Part shown: piece by piece, positions 19,325 to 30,527 of the stretch
Position numbering within the stretch: the stretch's first letter is position 1
How the letters are laid out: every line of letters begins with the position of its first letter
Assembly (NCBI RefSeq): GCF_023716565.1
Contig: NZ_CP071848.1
Span: forward strand, 930,001 to 994,000
DNA length: 64,000 nucleotides
Source: Vibrio sp. SCSIO 43136
GTDB lineage: Bacteria; Pseudomonadota; Gammaproteobacteria; Enterobacterales; Vibrionaceae
Direction of reading: 5' to 3'
Made by a program: the position numbers and the translations under genes
The notes under the pieces: model-generated
Databases searched by the model: none
What the model saw: the letters and a program-made list of their open reading frames with translations, nothing else
Told to the model about the DNA's origin: nothing

Positions 19325-19906
19325 TTATTGTTCTGCTTTTTGTGGTTGAGAATCGGTCACGTTGACCACTGGGATAGTGTTTAACTGCCACTTCCATGTT
19401 TCGGTAGTCGTTTCTACTGGGATCATTTCAATACAATCGGTAGGACAAGGAGCCACACACAGATCACAGCCCGTACACTCTGATTTAATCACGGTATGAA
19501 GTGCTTTGTTGCCGCCAACAATAGCGTCAACTGGGCATGCTGCGATGCATTTGGTACAACCGATGCACATGTCTTCATGAATAAAAGCAACTTTCTTGAC
19601 GCTTTTTTCAGGATCATGTGCCATTTCGGTCGCTTCAACACCCATCAGGTCTGCCAGCTTTTCAATGGTAGCTTGGCCTCCCGGAGGGCATTTGTTGATT
19701 TCATCACCGTTGGCGATAGCTTCTGCGTAAGGGCGACAGCCTGGGTAGCCACATTGGCCACACTGAGTTTGTGGCAAGATTTCATCAATTTGCTCGACGA
19801 TCGGGTCGCCTTCGACTTTGAATCGAATTGATGCGAAGCCCAAAATAGCACCAAAAAATGCGGCGAGAGCGGCGAGGGCTAAAATGGCGTAAAACATTGT
19901 TTCCAT
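19325..19906 (-). CDS. rsxB: Electron transport complex subunit RsxB/RnfB
   Basis: The 193-residue ferredoxin-like subunit has one N-terminal membrane helix ([20 protein letters not shown]). The four-Cys domain [16 protein letters not shown]...CPPGG follows, then two 4Fe-4S ferredoxin motifs, [12 protein letters not shown] and [12 protein letters not shown]. It passes electrons between soluble ferredoxin and the membrane subunits. It lies 3 bases after rsxA and 9 before rsxC. Confidence 0.96.
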   Translation of the reverse strand: METMFYAILALAALAAFFGAILGFASIRFKVEGDPIVEQIDEILPQTQCGQCGYPGCRPYAEAIANGDEINKCPPGGQATIEKLADLMGVEATEMAHDPEKSVKKVAFIHEDMCIGCTKCIAACPVDAIVGGNKALHTVIKSECTGCDLCVAPCPTDCIEMIPVETTTETWKWQLNTIPVVNVTDSQPQKAEQ

Positions 19907-19909
19907 GGG

Positions 19910-20488
19910 TTACTTCACCAAACCAGTAAAGCCCATAAAGGCCAAAGACATCAAGCCAGCAGTAATCATTGCAATCGAAGCACCTTTAAATGGAACGGGA
20001 ACATTCGCCGCTGCAATGCGCTCGCGCATCGAAGCAAACAAAATCAAAACAAGTGAGAAGCCAACGGCGGCACCAAATCCATACACGATAGATTCGATAA
20101 AGTTGTGGTTCTCGTTGACGTTAAGTAGTGCCACGCCTAGTACCGCACAGTTAGTGGTGATCAGTGGCAGGAAGATCCCCAATAGTCGGTATAACGTTGG
20201 ACTGGTTTTGTGTACAACCATTTCGGTAAATTGAACCACTACGGCGATCACTAGGATGAAGCTCATGGTACGTAGGAATTCGATCCCTAGCGGCTTCAGA
20301 ATGTAGCTTTCTACGAGGTAGGCGGTAACCGACGCTAGCGTCAGGACGAAGGTGGTCGCTAGTGCCATGCCGATAGCAGTATCAAGCTTTTTTGACACTC
20401 CCATGAAGGGGCAAAGGCCTAGAAATTTTACAAGAACAAAGTTGTTGACCAGTACGGTACCAACAAGCAGTAGCAGATACTCTGTCAT
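19910..20488 (-). CDS. rsxA: Electron transport complex subunit RsxA/RnfA
   Basis: The 192-residue integral membrane protein has six helices and starts [34 protein letters not shown], matching RnfA/NqrE; its Cys in LGLCPF helps bind the membrane [2Fe-2S] cluster. It is the first gene of rsxABCDGE-nth. In Vibrio the complex is thought to couple ferredoxin/NADH redox to ion pumping; in E. coli it keeps SoxR reduced. The promoter should lie within 20489-20610. Confidence 0.96.
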   Translation of the reverse strand: MTEYLLLLVGTVLVNNFVLVKFLGLCPFMGVSKKLDTAIGMALATTFVLTLASVTAYLVESYILKPLGIEFLRTMSFILVIAVVVQFTEMVVHKTSPTLYRLLGIFLPLITTNCAVLGVALLNVNENHNFIESIVYGFGAAVGFSLVLILFASMRERIAAANVPVPFKGASIAMITAGLMSLAFMGFTGLVK

Positions 20489-20620
20489 AGCATCTCTATA
20501 TAATTAAATCAGATCTTAACATTATCCTTGTTTGAGAGCGTTTTAACAACCAACCACCAATAGGGATTTAGTCATTTGATGCTAAAGTGGTCAACTTTTT
20601 TGAGAAATTAGATTTTATTG

Positions 20621-20648
20621 GGGAAAAGGGAAAAGGGAAAAGGGAAAA
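20621..20648. repeat. Heptanucleotide tandem repeat, GGGAAAA x4
   Basis: Four perfect copies of GGGAAAA, then a degenerate copy, lie in the gap between the rsxA promoter side and the lacZ 3' end. No gene overlaps it. Confidence 0.9.
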
Positions 20649-20696
20649 GGAAAGGAGGGGGAATGTTCCTTTCCAATTTCCCTTGGTGAATAAACG

Positions 20697-23851
<3,155 letters not shown>

Positions 23852-23947
23852 TGAAGGTGGCATTTTACCTAATCACCCAGTTTTCATCGATTAGGATGTG
23901 ATCTTGATCGGTCATTAAAGATCCTCACCTAACATTTTACGCCCTTT

Positions 23948-23965
23948 GTGTAAACGTTTCCAATT
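23948..23965 (+). promoter_or_regulatory. LacI/GalR-family operator, alpha-galactosidase side
   Basis: GTGTAAACGTTTCCAATT is the reverse complement of the lacZ-side site over 15 bp. The two centres are 114 bp apart, close to 11 helical turns, a spacing compatible with repression looping. It lies about 40 bp before the alpha-galactosidase start. Confidence 0.75.
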
Positions 23966-24005
23966 AGTTGATGGTGAGCTCACAGTAAATTGAACGTGTA
24001 TCAGT

Positions 24006-26165
24006 ATGATGGCGGAAACCAAAGTGATTATGGACAATCAGACAATGCCACAAACAAATCTCTTTACCCTGATTGGGACAAATAGCCAGTTGATCCTTGA
24101 GCTTGGCGAGTATGCCGAGATCCTCCATTGGGGCCAGCCAGTGAGCGGTGACCTAGAGAGCTACCGCCAATCCCTGTATCGCCCTGTGCCTTATGGTCGC
24201 CTTGATAAGGATGTGGCTCTTACCCTTCACCCCGAGTTAGGACGAGGCCTATTCAGTAGCCCAGCGTTGGAAGGGGATAGGCAAGGACAGGACTGGGCGC
24301 CAGTATTTAGCATCGAGAATATGCTGCAGGGTGATAACAGCATTCTTATCGACAGCGTTGATGAGCAAGCAGGCCTTCGTTTATACGCTGAGCTTAGGTT
24401 AGACAGCAATGATGTATTGATGATGCGTCAGACCCTGACCAATACCAAGCCAGAGCAATATCATGTGCATCGCTTTGCCAATACGCTGCCGCTACCTGCA
24501 AGAACCAAGGAGCTGATGACCTACTATGGCCGTTGGGTGCACGAGTTTCAGACCCAGCGCCAGCCAATAAGTCATGGTGGCTATCAGCAGGAAAACCGCC
24601 GTGGACGTACCTCTCATGAACATTATCCAGCGCTTGTGGCAGGCACCAATCACTTTGATGAGCTTCATGGAGAGGTTTGGGGGTTCCACTTTGCTTGGAG
24701 TGGCAACCATCGAATGCGTGTGGATGTTAAAACCGATGGCCGCCGCCAGCTACAGGCTGAGGCACTTTACCTACCGGGAGAGATTGTTCTACAGCAAGAG
24801 CAGAGCATTACGACCCCTTGGCTCTACGCAAGCTATAGCGATACTGGCCTGAATGGCATGAGCCAGCAATTCCATTCTCATGTACGTCAGTCAATCCTGG
24901 CGCCTGAGATCTCTTCCAAACCTCGCCCTATTCATCTCAATACCTGGGAGGGGATCTATTTTGACCATGACCCAGATTACATTCTGTCGATGGCAAGCCA
25001 AGCTGCAGATATGGGCGTGGAGCGATTTATTATTGATGATGGCTGGTTTAAAAAACGCAATGGTGACAACGCAGCGCTAGGGGATTGGTTCCTAGATCAA
25101 GATAAATATCCGAATGGCCTAGAGCCCATTATTGAGCACGTAAATCAGCTCGGCATGGAGTTTGGTCTCTGGTTTGAGCCAGAGATGATCAACCCTGACT
25201 CTGACCTGTTTCGTCAGCATCCTGAGTGGGTATTAGGTGTTGAGGGTTATGATCAACCTAAGGGACGCAATCAGTATGCCATTGACCTACAAAATCAGGA
25301 CGCCTTTGACTATCTGTTGGAGCGCCTTGATCACTTTCTTAGTCAGTACAATATTGCCTATATCAAATGGGATATGAACCGAGAGATTGTGCAGCCAGCA
25401 CATAATGGACAAGCCGCAGGCTATGGGCAGGTTAAGCGCTATTATGCGTTGGTGGATAAGGTGAGAAGCAAGCACCCAAATGTTGAGATTGAGTCGTGCG
25501 CCGCAGGTGGTGGTCGGATCGACTTTGAAGTCTTAAAGCGAACTCACCGTTTTTGGGCATCTGATAACAATGATGCTTTGGAGCGTCAAACGATTCAGAA
25601 GGGGATGAGTTATTTCTTCCCGTCTGAGGTGATGGGTAGCCATATTGGTGCCAGCCACTGCCACTCGACCCGACGCAAGCACACGATTAACTTTCGGGGC
25701 ATTACGGCACTATTCGGTCATATGGGCTTGGAGTTAGACCCGGTTAAGGAATCCGACCAAGAGAAGCAGGGCTTTGAGCGTTACGTAGAGCTACATAAAT
25801 CCTTGCGCCCTTTGCTGCATAGTGGCACCAGCTGGCGCTTGCCAACCGATGATGACGCACAGCAGGCTCTTGCAGTGGTCGCCAAGGATAAGTCACAGGC
25901 AGTCGTCATGATTGCCCAGCTTGCTATGCCAATCTATGCCACCAGTGGTCACCTAAGAATCGCAGGCCTAGACCCTAATTCAGAGTACCGAGTAAGCGTG
26001 TTGGATAAGCCCCAAGATTTAGACTCGATTGTTGCCACTCAGCCACAATGGGTGAGTGAGGATAACTGCGTGTTGTCTGGAGAGTGGTGTGAGAAGGTTG
26101 GCTTGACTATGCCAATTCTGGACTCTGAGAGTGCAGTGTTGCTGAGGCTCGATAAAGTTAAGTAA
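24006..26165 (+). CDS. Alpha-galactosidase (GH36)
   Basis: The 719-residue protein belongs to glycoside hydrolase family 36 (AgaA/RafA type). The nucleophile Asp lies in YIKWDMNR near residue 455; the CAAGGGRIDFEVL segment and acid/base Asp in FWASDNNDA follow near 520. N-terminal beta-supersandwich, central TIM barrel and C-terminal sheet fit the length. No signal peptide is seen, so it works in the cytoplasm on imported melibiose, raffinose or similar oligosaccharides. Start choice is uncertain: no clear ribosome site precedes the ATG at 24006, and an ATG at 24030 is possible. It is divergent from lacZ and probably co-regulated with it. No transporter gene follows. Confidence 0.93.
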   Translation: MMAETKVIMDNQTMPQTNLFTLIGTNSQLILELGEYAEILHWGQPVSGDLESYRQSLYRPVPYGRLDKDVALTLHPELGRGLFSSPALEGDRQGQDWAPVFSIENMLQGDNSILIDSVDEQAGLRLYAELRLDSNDVLMMRQTLTNTKPEQYHVHRFANTLPLPARTKELMTYYGRWVHEFQTQRQPISHGGYQQENRRGRTSHEHYPALVAGTNHFDELHGEVWGFHFAWSGNHRMRVDVKTDGRRQLQAEALYLPGEIVLQQEQSITTPWLYASYSDTGLNGMSQQFHSHVRQSILAPEISSKPRPIHLNTWEGIYFDHDPDYILSMASQAADMGVERFIIDDGWFKKRNGDNAALGDWFLDQDKYPNGLEPIIEHVNQLGMEFGLWFEPEMINPDSDLFRQHPEWVLGVEGYDQPKGRNQYAIDLQNQDAFDYLLERLDHFLSQYNIAYIKWDMNREIVQPAHNGQAAGYGQVKRYYALVDKVRSKHPNVEIESCAAGGGRIDFEVLKRTHRFWASDNNDALERQTIQKGMSYFFPSEVMGSHIGASHCHSTRRKHTINFRGITALFGHMGLELDPVKESDQEKQGFERYVELHKSLRPLLHSGTSWRLPTDDDAQQALAVVAKDKSQAVVMIAQLAMPIYATSGHLRIAGLDPNSEYRVSVLDKPQDLDSIVATQPQWVSEDNCVLSGEWCEKVGLTMPILDSESAVLLRLDKVK

Positions 26166-27074
26166 AGTTTGGAGATTAGATATGGCTTTCCCTATAGGGG
26201 CTAATCCATACAGAAAGATATTTACCTTGAGTCCTATGTGCCCCCGCTAAGCTTAACTAAATGTAGTTAAAGTTAATCGCTTTACTTTTATAGGACCCTG
26301 AACTAGTCGGTCGATTGTAGTGGTCAACTAAAATTGGTCACAGTCTTGTAAGTTTCTCGATACTGCCTTGGTTTAGAGGAAGCGGGAGCGTTCATGACCT
26401 TTGTTTTTATTTGGGGGGAGTCTACAAGAAGATGATTTGAGCTATGTCTCAAATAGGCCAGATTTTTCTGCTACCGAGTGAGTCTGACCGTTTCTCGTAT
26501 GACGCACGCTCGGTATCCGGTGATGTGCTTTTTATATTCAATTTGATTTATCAGTCTTCCCACATTCCGCATCAGGCGAGTGACTCTGTATTTGTTGTAT
26601 GTCGCACCTTAGCTCCATAGATAACTTAAAGCCTTGTAGGTGCTACAAGCACTTTTAAACCAAGAGTGCTTAGTTACTGCAGCGGTTCTTTCAGACTAAT
26701 TTCGGCTGTTTAGCCATGAATAAAAGCTACTGCGATGGATACTAAGAATTGACTGTATTGGACATGTAGGTGGTTTATCAAATCTAGATTCAATGAATGA
26801 GAACTTGTGATCCACTGACGAAAAATACGGTGGCTTCCTTAAAGATGTCACACTCCTGAATCACACATTTTAATTCCATTTCAAGCTACCTTATCCGAGC
26901 GGACAGTTCTTTTAATCACAAGTGGTTCATCGATTCAGCCATGTCGGTTAAAGGTAGGGTGAGACCCTTTAACTGGAGAGTTTAGATTTGTTAACAGTCG
27001 CTCTCAATTTCATCCTATATTAAATTTTGGCTGAATGTATTCTGTCACTCCTTACAAGTACTTTCGGGTAAATT
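26166..27074. other. 909-bp gene-poor region
   Basis: No ORF of useful length with a ribosome site, tRNA or hairpin terminator is visible. Near 26320-26342 an imperfect inverted repeat (GTGGTCAA/TTGGTCAC) resembles the end of an insertion sequence, but no partner end or transposase was found. The stretch probably contains decayed DNA at the left edge of the accessory patch plus the promoter of the following gene. Confidence 0.5.
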
Positions 27075-27581
27075 ATGACTATATATCAAAAGCTTGAGTC
27101 CGGAGTTAGAAGCTATTGTCGGCATTTTCCATTGGAGTTGGATACAGCTAAGGCATCTAAAGTTACTACTGTTGATGGCACCTGCTATATTGATTTCTTG
27201 ATGGGATGTGGCAGTTTGAATTTTGGCCACAACCCCCCTCCGCTACAATCTGCGCTCTCAGAATATATTCAAGCAGATGGTGTTGCGATGACAATGGATT
27301 TTCATTCTTCTGCCAAGTCTCAGTTTTTAACAGATTTTAACAATATTATTCTGCGACCGCGCAAATTAGAGTACAAGTTGCATTTTACTGGACCAACTGG
27401 GACAAATGCAGTTGAAGCAGCCTGCAAGATTTTTATGAATGGGCTGAGCGAAAATGTTCATGGTATGGGAGATGCTGGTTCGCTGAGTTTAGCTTCATTG
27501 CGTGCGATGGCGATTATAAATCAGGTTGCTAGTAATACTCTAGGTACCTCAGCAACGCATGAGCTGGTGGAAATAGAGTGA
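27075..27581 (+). pseudogene. Truncated EctB-like class III aminotransferase
   Basis: The first 120 residues resemble the N terminus of diaminobutyrate-2-oxoglutarate aminotransferases (EctB): KLESGVRSYCRHFP, DGTCYIDFLMGCGSLNFGHN, LHFTGPTGTNAVEAACKI. After KIF the match fades; a trace of the FHGM...GSLSL segment remains (VHGMGDAGSLSLAS), and the ORF ends at 168 residues instead of about 420. The PLP-lysine domain is missing, so aminotransferase activity is not expected. The reading frame is nevertheless open to a stop one base before the lysE-like ATG, implying translational coupling. It may be a deletion product or a retained fragment with another role. Confidence 0.7.
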
Positions 27582-27582
27582 T

Positions 27583-28164
27583 ATGAGAGCTGAAATAATT
27601 TCTCTTTTATTATTGTTGGTGTCGATTATTGGCACACCTGGTCCAAATAATACCTTATTGGCAGTATCGGGGCTCCAGCGTGGTTATATGCAGACATTAC
27701 CATTATTGCTGGCTATTAATTTTGGCGTGGTAAGTGTTATAGCGTTATCAACTCTTGGTGCAAGCAGTATGCAAGAGCAGATTATGGTACATGCTAATTT
27801 GCTTTCCAGTATAGGAGCTATAGCTCTGATTTACATTGGTATTGCTTCATGGCCTAAGACTTGTGCTGAGGGTAGCGAAGTTAAAATGGTATCGCCGCTA
27901 TTGATGGCAATTTTGCAAATAGTCAACCCCAAAATTTGGATGATTGCTGTTAGTGTAGTGACCACCTTTTCAATCTCGTTACAGGCGACAACTATATGCC
28001 TACTAACACTAGTTTGTGGCCTTACTCTCAATAGTTTATGGGTGTTGTCTGGGAAAGTAGTCAGCTCTAGTTTAAATCAATTGTCTTCGCAAGCAGTGTC
28101 AAAATTGGGTGCTGTATTGATTATTGGCATTGGTCTTAAAATACTGTTGACTGATTTAGTCTGA
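27583..28164 (+). CDS. LysE/RhtB-family amino acid exporter
   Basis: The 193-residue inner-membrane protein has five or six hydrophobic segments and the family N terminus with GTPGPNNTLLAVSGLQRGY (TPGP..N motif at residues 18-24). The second conserved block (LLMAILQIVNPKIWMIAVSVV) is also present. Such proteins export amino acids or related small metabolites. It begins one base after the truncated aminotransferase stop. The convergent AraC gene beside it is a common partner of LysE-type exporters. The substrate is unknown; the EctB fragment suggests a diamino acid or derivative, but that is a guess. Confidence 0.88.
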   Translation: MRAEIISLLLLLVSIIGTPGPNNTLLAVSGLQRGYMQTLPLLLAINFGVVSVIALSTLGASSMQEQIMVHANLLSSIGAIALIYIGIASWPKTCAEGSEVKMVSPLLMAILQIVNPKIWMIAVSVVTTFSISLQATTICLLTLVCGLTLNSLWVLSGKVVSSSLNQLSSQAVSKLGAVLIIGIGLKILLTDLV

Positions 28165-28200
28165 TTTTTCACCGAAAGTGCATGTTATCTTTAGTTACGC

Positions 28201-29037
28201 TTAAAGTTGCACTTGAATACTCAGTGTTTGACTCTGGTACTGTCTGGGAGTAACACCAAAGGCTAGCTTAAAATTTCGTGTTAAGTGGCTTTGGTCATAA
28301 AACCCACAGTTGAAAGCCACCGTGGCGATATCCTTACCTTGTGACAGGTAGCATTTCGCCATGATGGTTTTTTTTTGTAATAAAAACTGATGAGGCGTTA
28401 TGTTGAAGTTCTGTTTAAATACCCTTATGACCTGATACTTATCGAGGCTACACAGGTGTGCTAAGTCTTGAAGAGTGATGTTTTGGCTCCAGTTATTTAG
28501 CATGTAATCAAGTAATTTTCTTGCTTGCTTCCGTTCCTTTGTTACTAATCTAGATGGTGCTTGAGTAACTCCATACTGAGAAAATAAGCCGATCAAAGAG
28601 TGGATCAACAGACTTTCTTTAGTGATATCTAAGCTATGTTGTTCGAAGGCTAGGTGCAGTTGTAATAAATTGGAATACAACCGTGAGTTACTAATAATTG
28701 GTTGACTAATACAAGGCTCAACAGCTAAATCGAATTGCCGCATATAAGTTTGTAGAGCTTTTGTCTCCAAATAGAACATTCTATACTGCCAACCACACTC
28801 TGATGCTGGAAATCCGGTATGTATCTCCGCTGGGTTAATAGCGATAATGGATTGTTTCGGTAATAGGTGCTTTTCACCGTTAAAGTGAATACCTTCAACA
28901 CCATCAGTGATTACCCCTATAGCTAATTCCTCGTGCCAATGTTTTTTGAATTCAAAACGCAAATATCTAGCGCTCAAGAGCTCTATCCAAGAAAAGTCTT
29001 CGTTGCGCCACAACGTTGAATATTCATTCATGTCCAT
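28201..29037 (-). CDS. AraC-family transcriptional regulator
   Basis: The 278-residue protein has an N-terminal cupin-type sensing domain (KKHWHEELAIGVITDG, HLLPKQSIIAINPAEIHTG) and a C-terminal double helix-turn-helix from about residue 165 (NITLQDLAHLCSLDKYQVIRVFKQNF, then DIATVAFNCGFYDQSHLTRNFKLAFGVTPRQY). This architecture is typical of AraC regulators next to LysE-type exporters, which it probably controls. No strong ribosome site was seen; a second Met two codons in is an alternative start. It is convergent with the exporter gene, with only 36 bases between. Confidence 0.9.
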   Translation of the reverse strand: MDMNEYSTLWRNEDFSWIELLSARYLRFEFKKHWHEELAIGVITDGVEGIHFNGEKHLLPKQSIIAINPAEIHTGFPASECGWQYRMFYLETKALQTYMRQFDLAVEPCISQPIISNSRLYSNLLQLHLAFEQHSLDITKESLLIHSLIGLFSQYGVTQAPSRLVTKERKQARKLLDYMLNNWSQNITLQDLAHLCSLDKYQVIRVFKQNFNITPHQFLLQKKTIMAKCYLSQGKDIATVAFNCGFYDQSHLTRNFKLAFGVTPRQYQSQTLSIQVQL

Positions 29038-29337
29038 ACAAATTGAATACCTTTAGTAAATTGTAATTTGAAAGTTACTTACGATAAAAAGCAACAATCT
29101 TTTGTAGCTAATAGCTACAGAGTAAAAAATGAAGGTTTTATTAGTTTTTTGGCAATTATGAAAGTAGTGCAATGCTCTAAGGTTATGAATAGTAACAAGT
29201 TTCACTAAGAATGCCAGTTAGAAAGTATTGTTTCAACACGGTATGATGATGTCCAAGGTTATGGAGCCGGACTCTACGCCTATCACAGTATTTTAAATTT
29301 GAATTAGCGTACCTGTTGTTTATTTGGAAATATCGAA

Positions 29338-29775
29338 TATTCACCTCAATGGCTGATGAGATGCGTTTTCCTGGAGAAGAACTCGCTGAGTTATATCATT
29401 ACAGCTAGGAAATAGGACTAGGGTATTGAGAGATGAAGCCGCCGCTCTTGAGCTGCTAGTATACGCTCAGAAGTAAGAAGCCTAACATGATAGAGCAAGA
29501 GCTATGGGGAACATTACTCTATTGTAACCTGATACGAGTGGGAATGACTTTGGCAGTGAAGAAGCTAGATAGTGTTTGGCTAAATCACCTAAGCTTTACC
29601 AGTTGTTCATTGGTAATTACACAGTTCTTCGTAAGACTTCCACTGACCAGCCCTAGCAACATAACCAAATACTATGAAGTCCGTTGGAAAAAATGAGGTA
29701 CTTTCAGCTTCCCTCTAGACGTGAAGATAGCTCATATCGAAGGTGAGTGAAATCAACGAAATACAAAAATGCCAG
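29338..29775 (+). pseudogene. Remnant of an IS4-family transposase
   Basis: Reading in the frame of TTC at 29340 gives FTSMADEMRFPGEELAELYHY, then stops where RWEIELGYREMKQ is expected, then TLRSKKPNMIEQELWGTLL and QLSF-like and LPLTSPSNI segments, the C-terminal third of an IS4-type DDE transposase. At least three in-frame stops and a frameshift near 29697 are present; a further match (LPSRREDSSY) continues in another frame to about 29775. The 69-residue ORF at 29487-29696 is only an open piece of this remnant. No intact inverted repeats were found. Confidence 0.75.
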
Positions 29776-29796
29776 TCAGCTAAACTGACTGGCATT
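29769..29796 (-). terminator. Hairpin with T run on the minus strand
   Basis: The stem TGCCAGTCAG/CTGACTGGCA with a 5-nt loop is followed by TTTTTG on the minus strand. It sits downstream of the duplicated tRNA-Asn 3' end, as if it once terminated a tRNA transcript. Confidence 0.8.
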
Positions 29797-29821
29797 ACGC
29801 CCTAGGGGATCATTTATAATT

Positions 29822-29842
29822 TGGCTCCCCCTGCGGGACTCG
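29822..29842 (-). repeat. Duplicate of the tRNA-Asn 3' end
   Basis: Twenty-one bases are identical to 29935-29955, the CCA end, acceptor strand and part of the T arm of tRNA-Asn. After this the match breaks. It is either a remnant of a second tRNA-Asn gene or an att-type duplication left by an integrative element. Confidence 0.75.
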
Positions 29843-29898
29843 TACGGGCCGGCCATCCGGCTGTGACATATCTATCGTTCACAGAGTCTTAAAACGCA

Positions 29899-29930
29899 AA
29901 AACCGCAACTGAGTGAGTTGCGGTTTTTTA
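29899..29930 (-). terminator. Terminator of tRNA-Asn
   Basis: The stem CCGCAACT/AGTTGCGG with a 5-nt loop, flanked by A runs on the left and T runs on the right, lies 5 bases past the tRNA. It can work in both directions. Confidence 0.88.
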
Positions 29931-29934
29931 AATC

Positions 29935-30010
29935 TGGCTCCCCCTGCGGGACTCGAACCTGCGACATACGGATTAACAGTCCGCCGTTCTACCAACTGAA
30001 CTAAGGGGGA
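29935..30010 (-). tRNA. tRNA-Asn (GTT)
   Basis: The 76-nt gene reads TCCCCCTTAGTTCAG at the 5' end and ends GGGGGAGCCA with CCA encoded. The anticodon loop CTGTTAA gives anticodon GTT, and the T arm has GGTTCGAGTCC. The 7-bp acceptor stem pairs apart from the usual wobble. Confidence 0.97.
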
Positions 30011-30023
30011 ATAAGTGCTGCGA

Positions 30024-30052
30024 ATGTTAAGAAAAGCCCCTTGCTATGTCAA
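30024..30052 (-). promoter_or_regulatory. Sigma-70 promoter of tRNA-Asn
   Basis: On the minus strand a perfect -35 (TTGACA, 30047-30052) is followed by 17 bp and a -10 TAACAT (30024-30029), placing the start just upstream of the tRNA. Confidence 0.85.
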
Positions 30053-30527
30053 CCCAAAATCGATGACTTTTTACTAAAAATTATTTTGAATGAATTCTTT
30101 ACTTGCCGCTAAGCCTTGCTCTGTCTGGGCTAGCAAAACTTATCCACCAAAATTGTGGATAACTATGTTGAAGAATGCTTAACAACTCAAATTGCAGCAG
30201 AACTCAAATAAATTTTAATTTATAAAATGCTGGCAAAGGTCTTGTTCCCACAGGTTTTTTCAGGGCGTAGTGTTGAAAGTGAAAATGTGAATAAAGTAAC
30301 TAAAAAGTCAATTAAAGAACTGTTCTGGGGAAAACTAGTGGATTATTTTGTTGCGTTTTTAGAGGGGGATCTCTAGCAGGGCAAAGAACAATACCAGAAA
30401 CAGCGGTACAGATCCACTCAATAAATCAAACAAGCTAAAAATTAGACAGATATTTTTTGATTGCTTGGTTGACCATACATACCGCTCACGTGACAATAAT
30501 AAGATTGAGTCAAAGTAGGATACTGAC
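30053..30527. other. uvrB upstream region without a recognised gene
   Basis: This AT-rich region lies between the tRNA-Asn promoter and uvrB. I looked for a LexA box (CTG-N10-CAG) and did not find a convincing one. No ORF or RNA gene is supported. Confidence 0.5.

Noticed and set aside
27075..28164. An ectoine synthesis operon
   Set aside because: Only an EctB-like N-terminal fragment is present; ectA, ectC and aspartokinase genes are absent.
29487..29696. A 69-residue independent gene
   Set aside because: It is an open piece of the decayed IS4-family transposase; matching motifs continue outside it through stops and a frameshift.
30440..30527. LexA (SOS) box for uvrB
   Set aside because: No CTG-N10-CAG match was found by eye upstream of the start.
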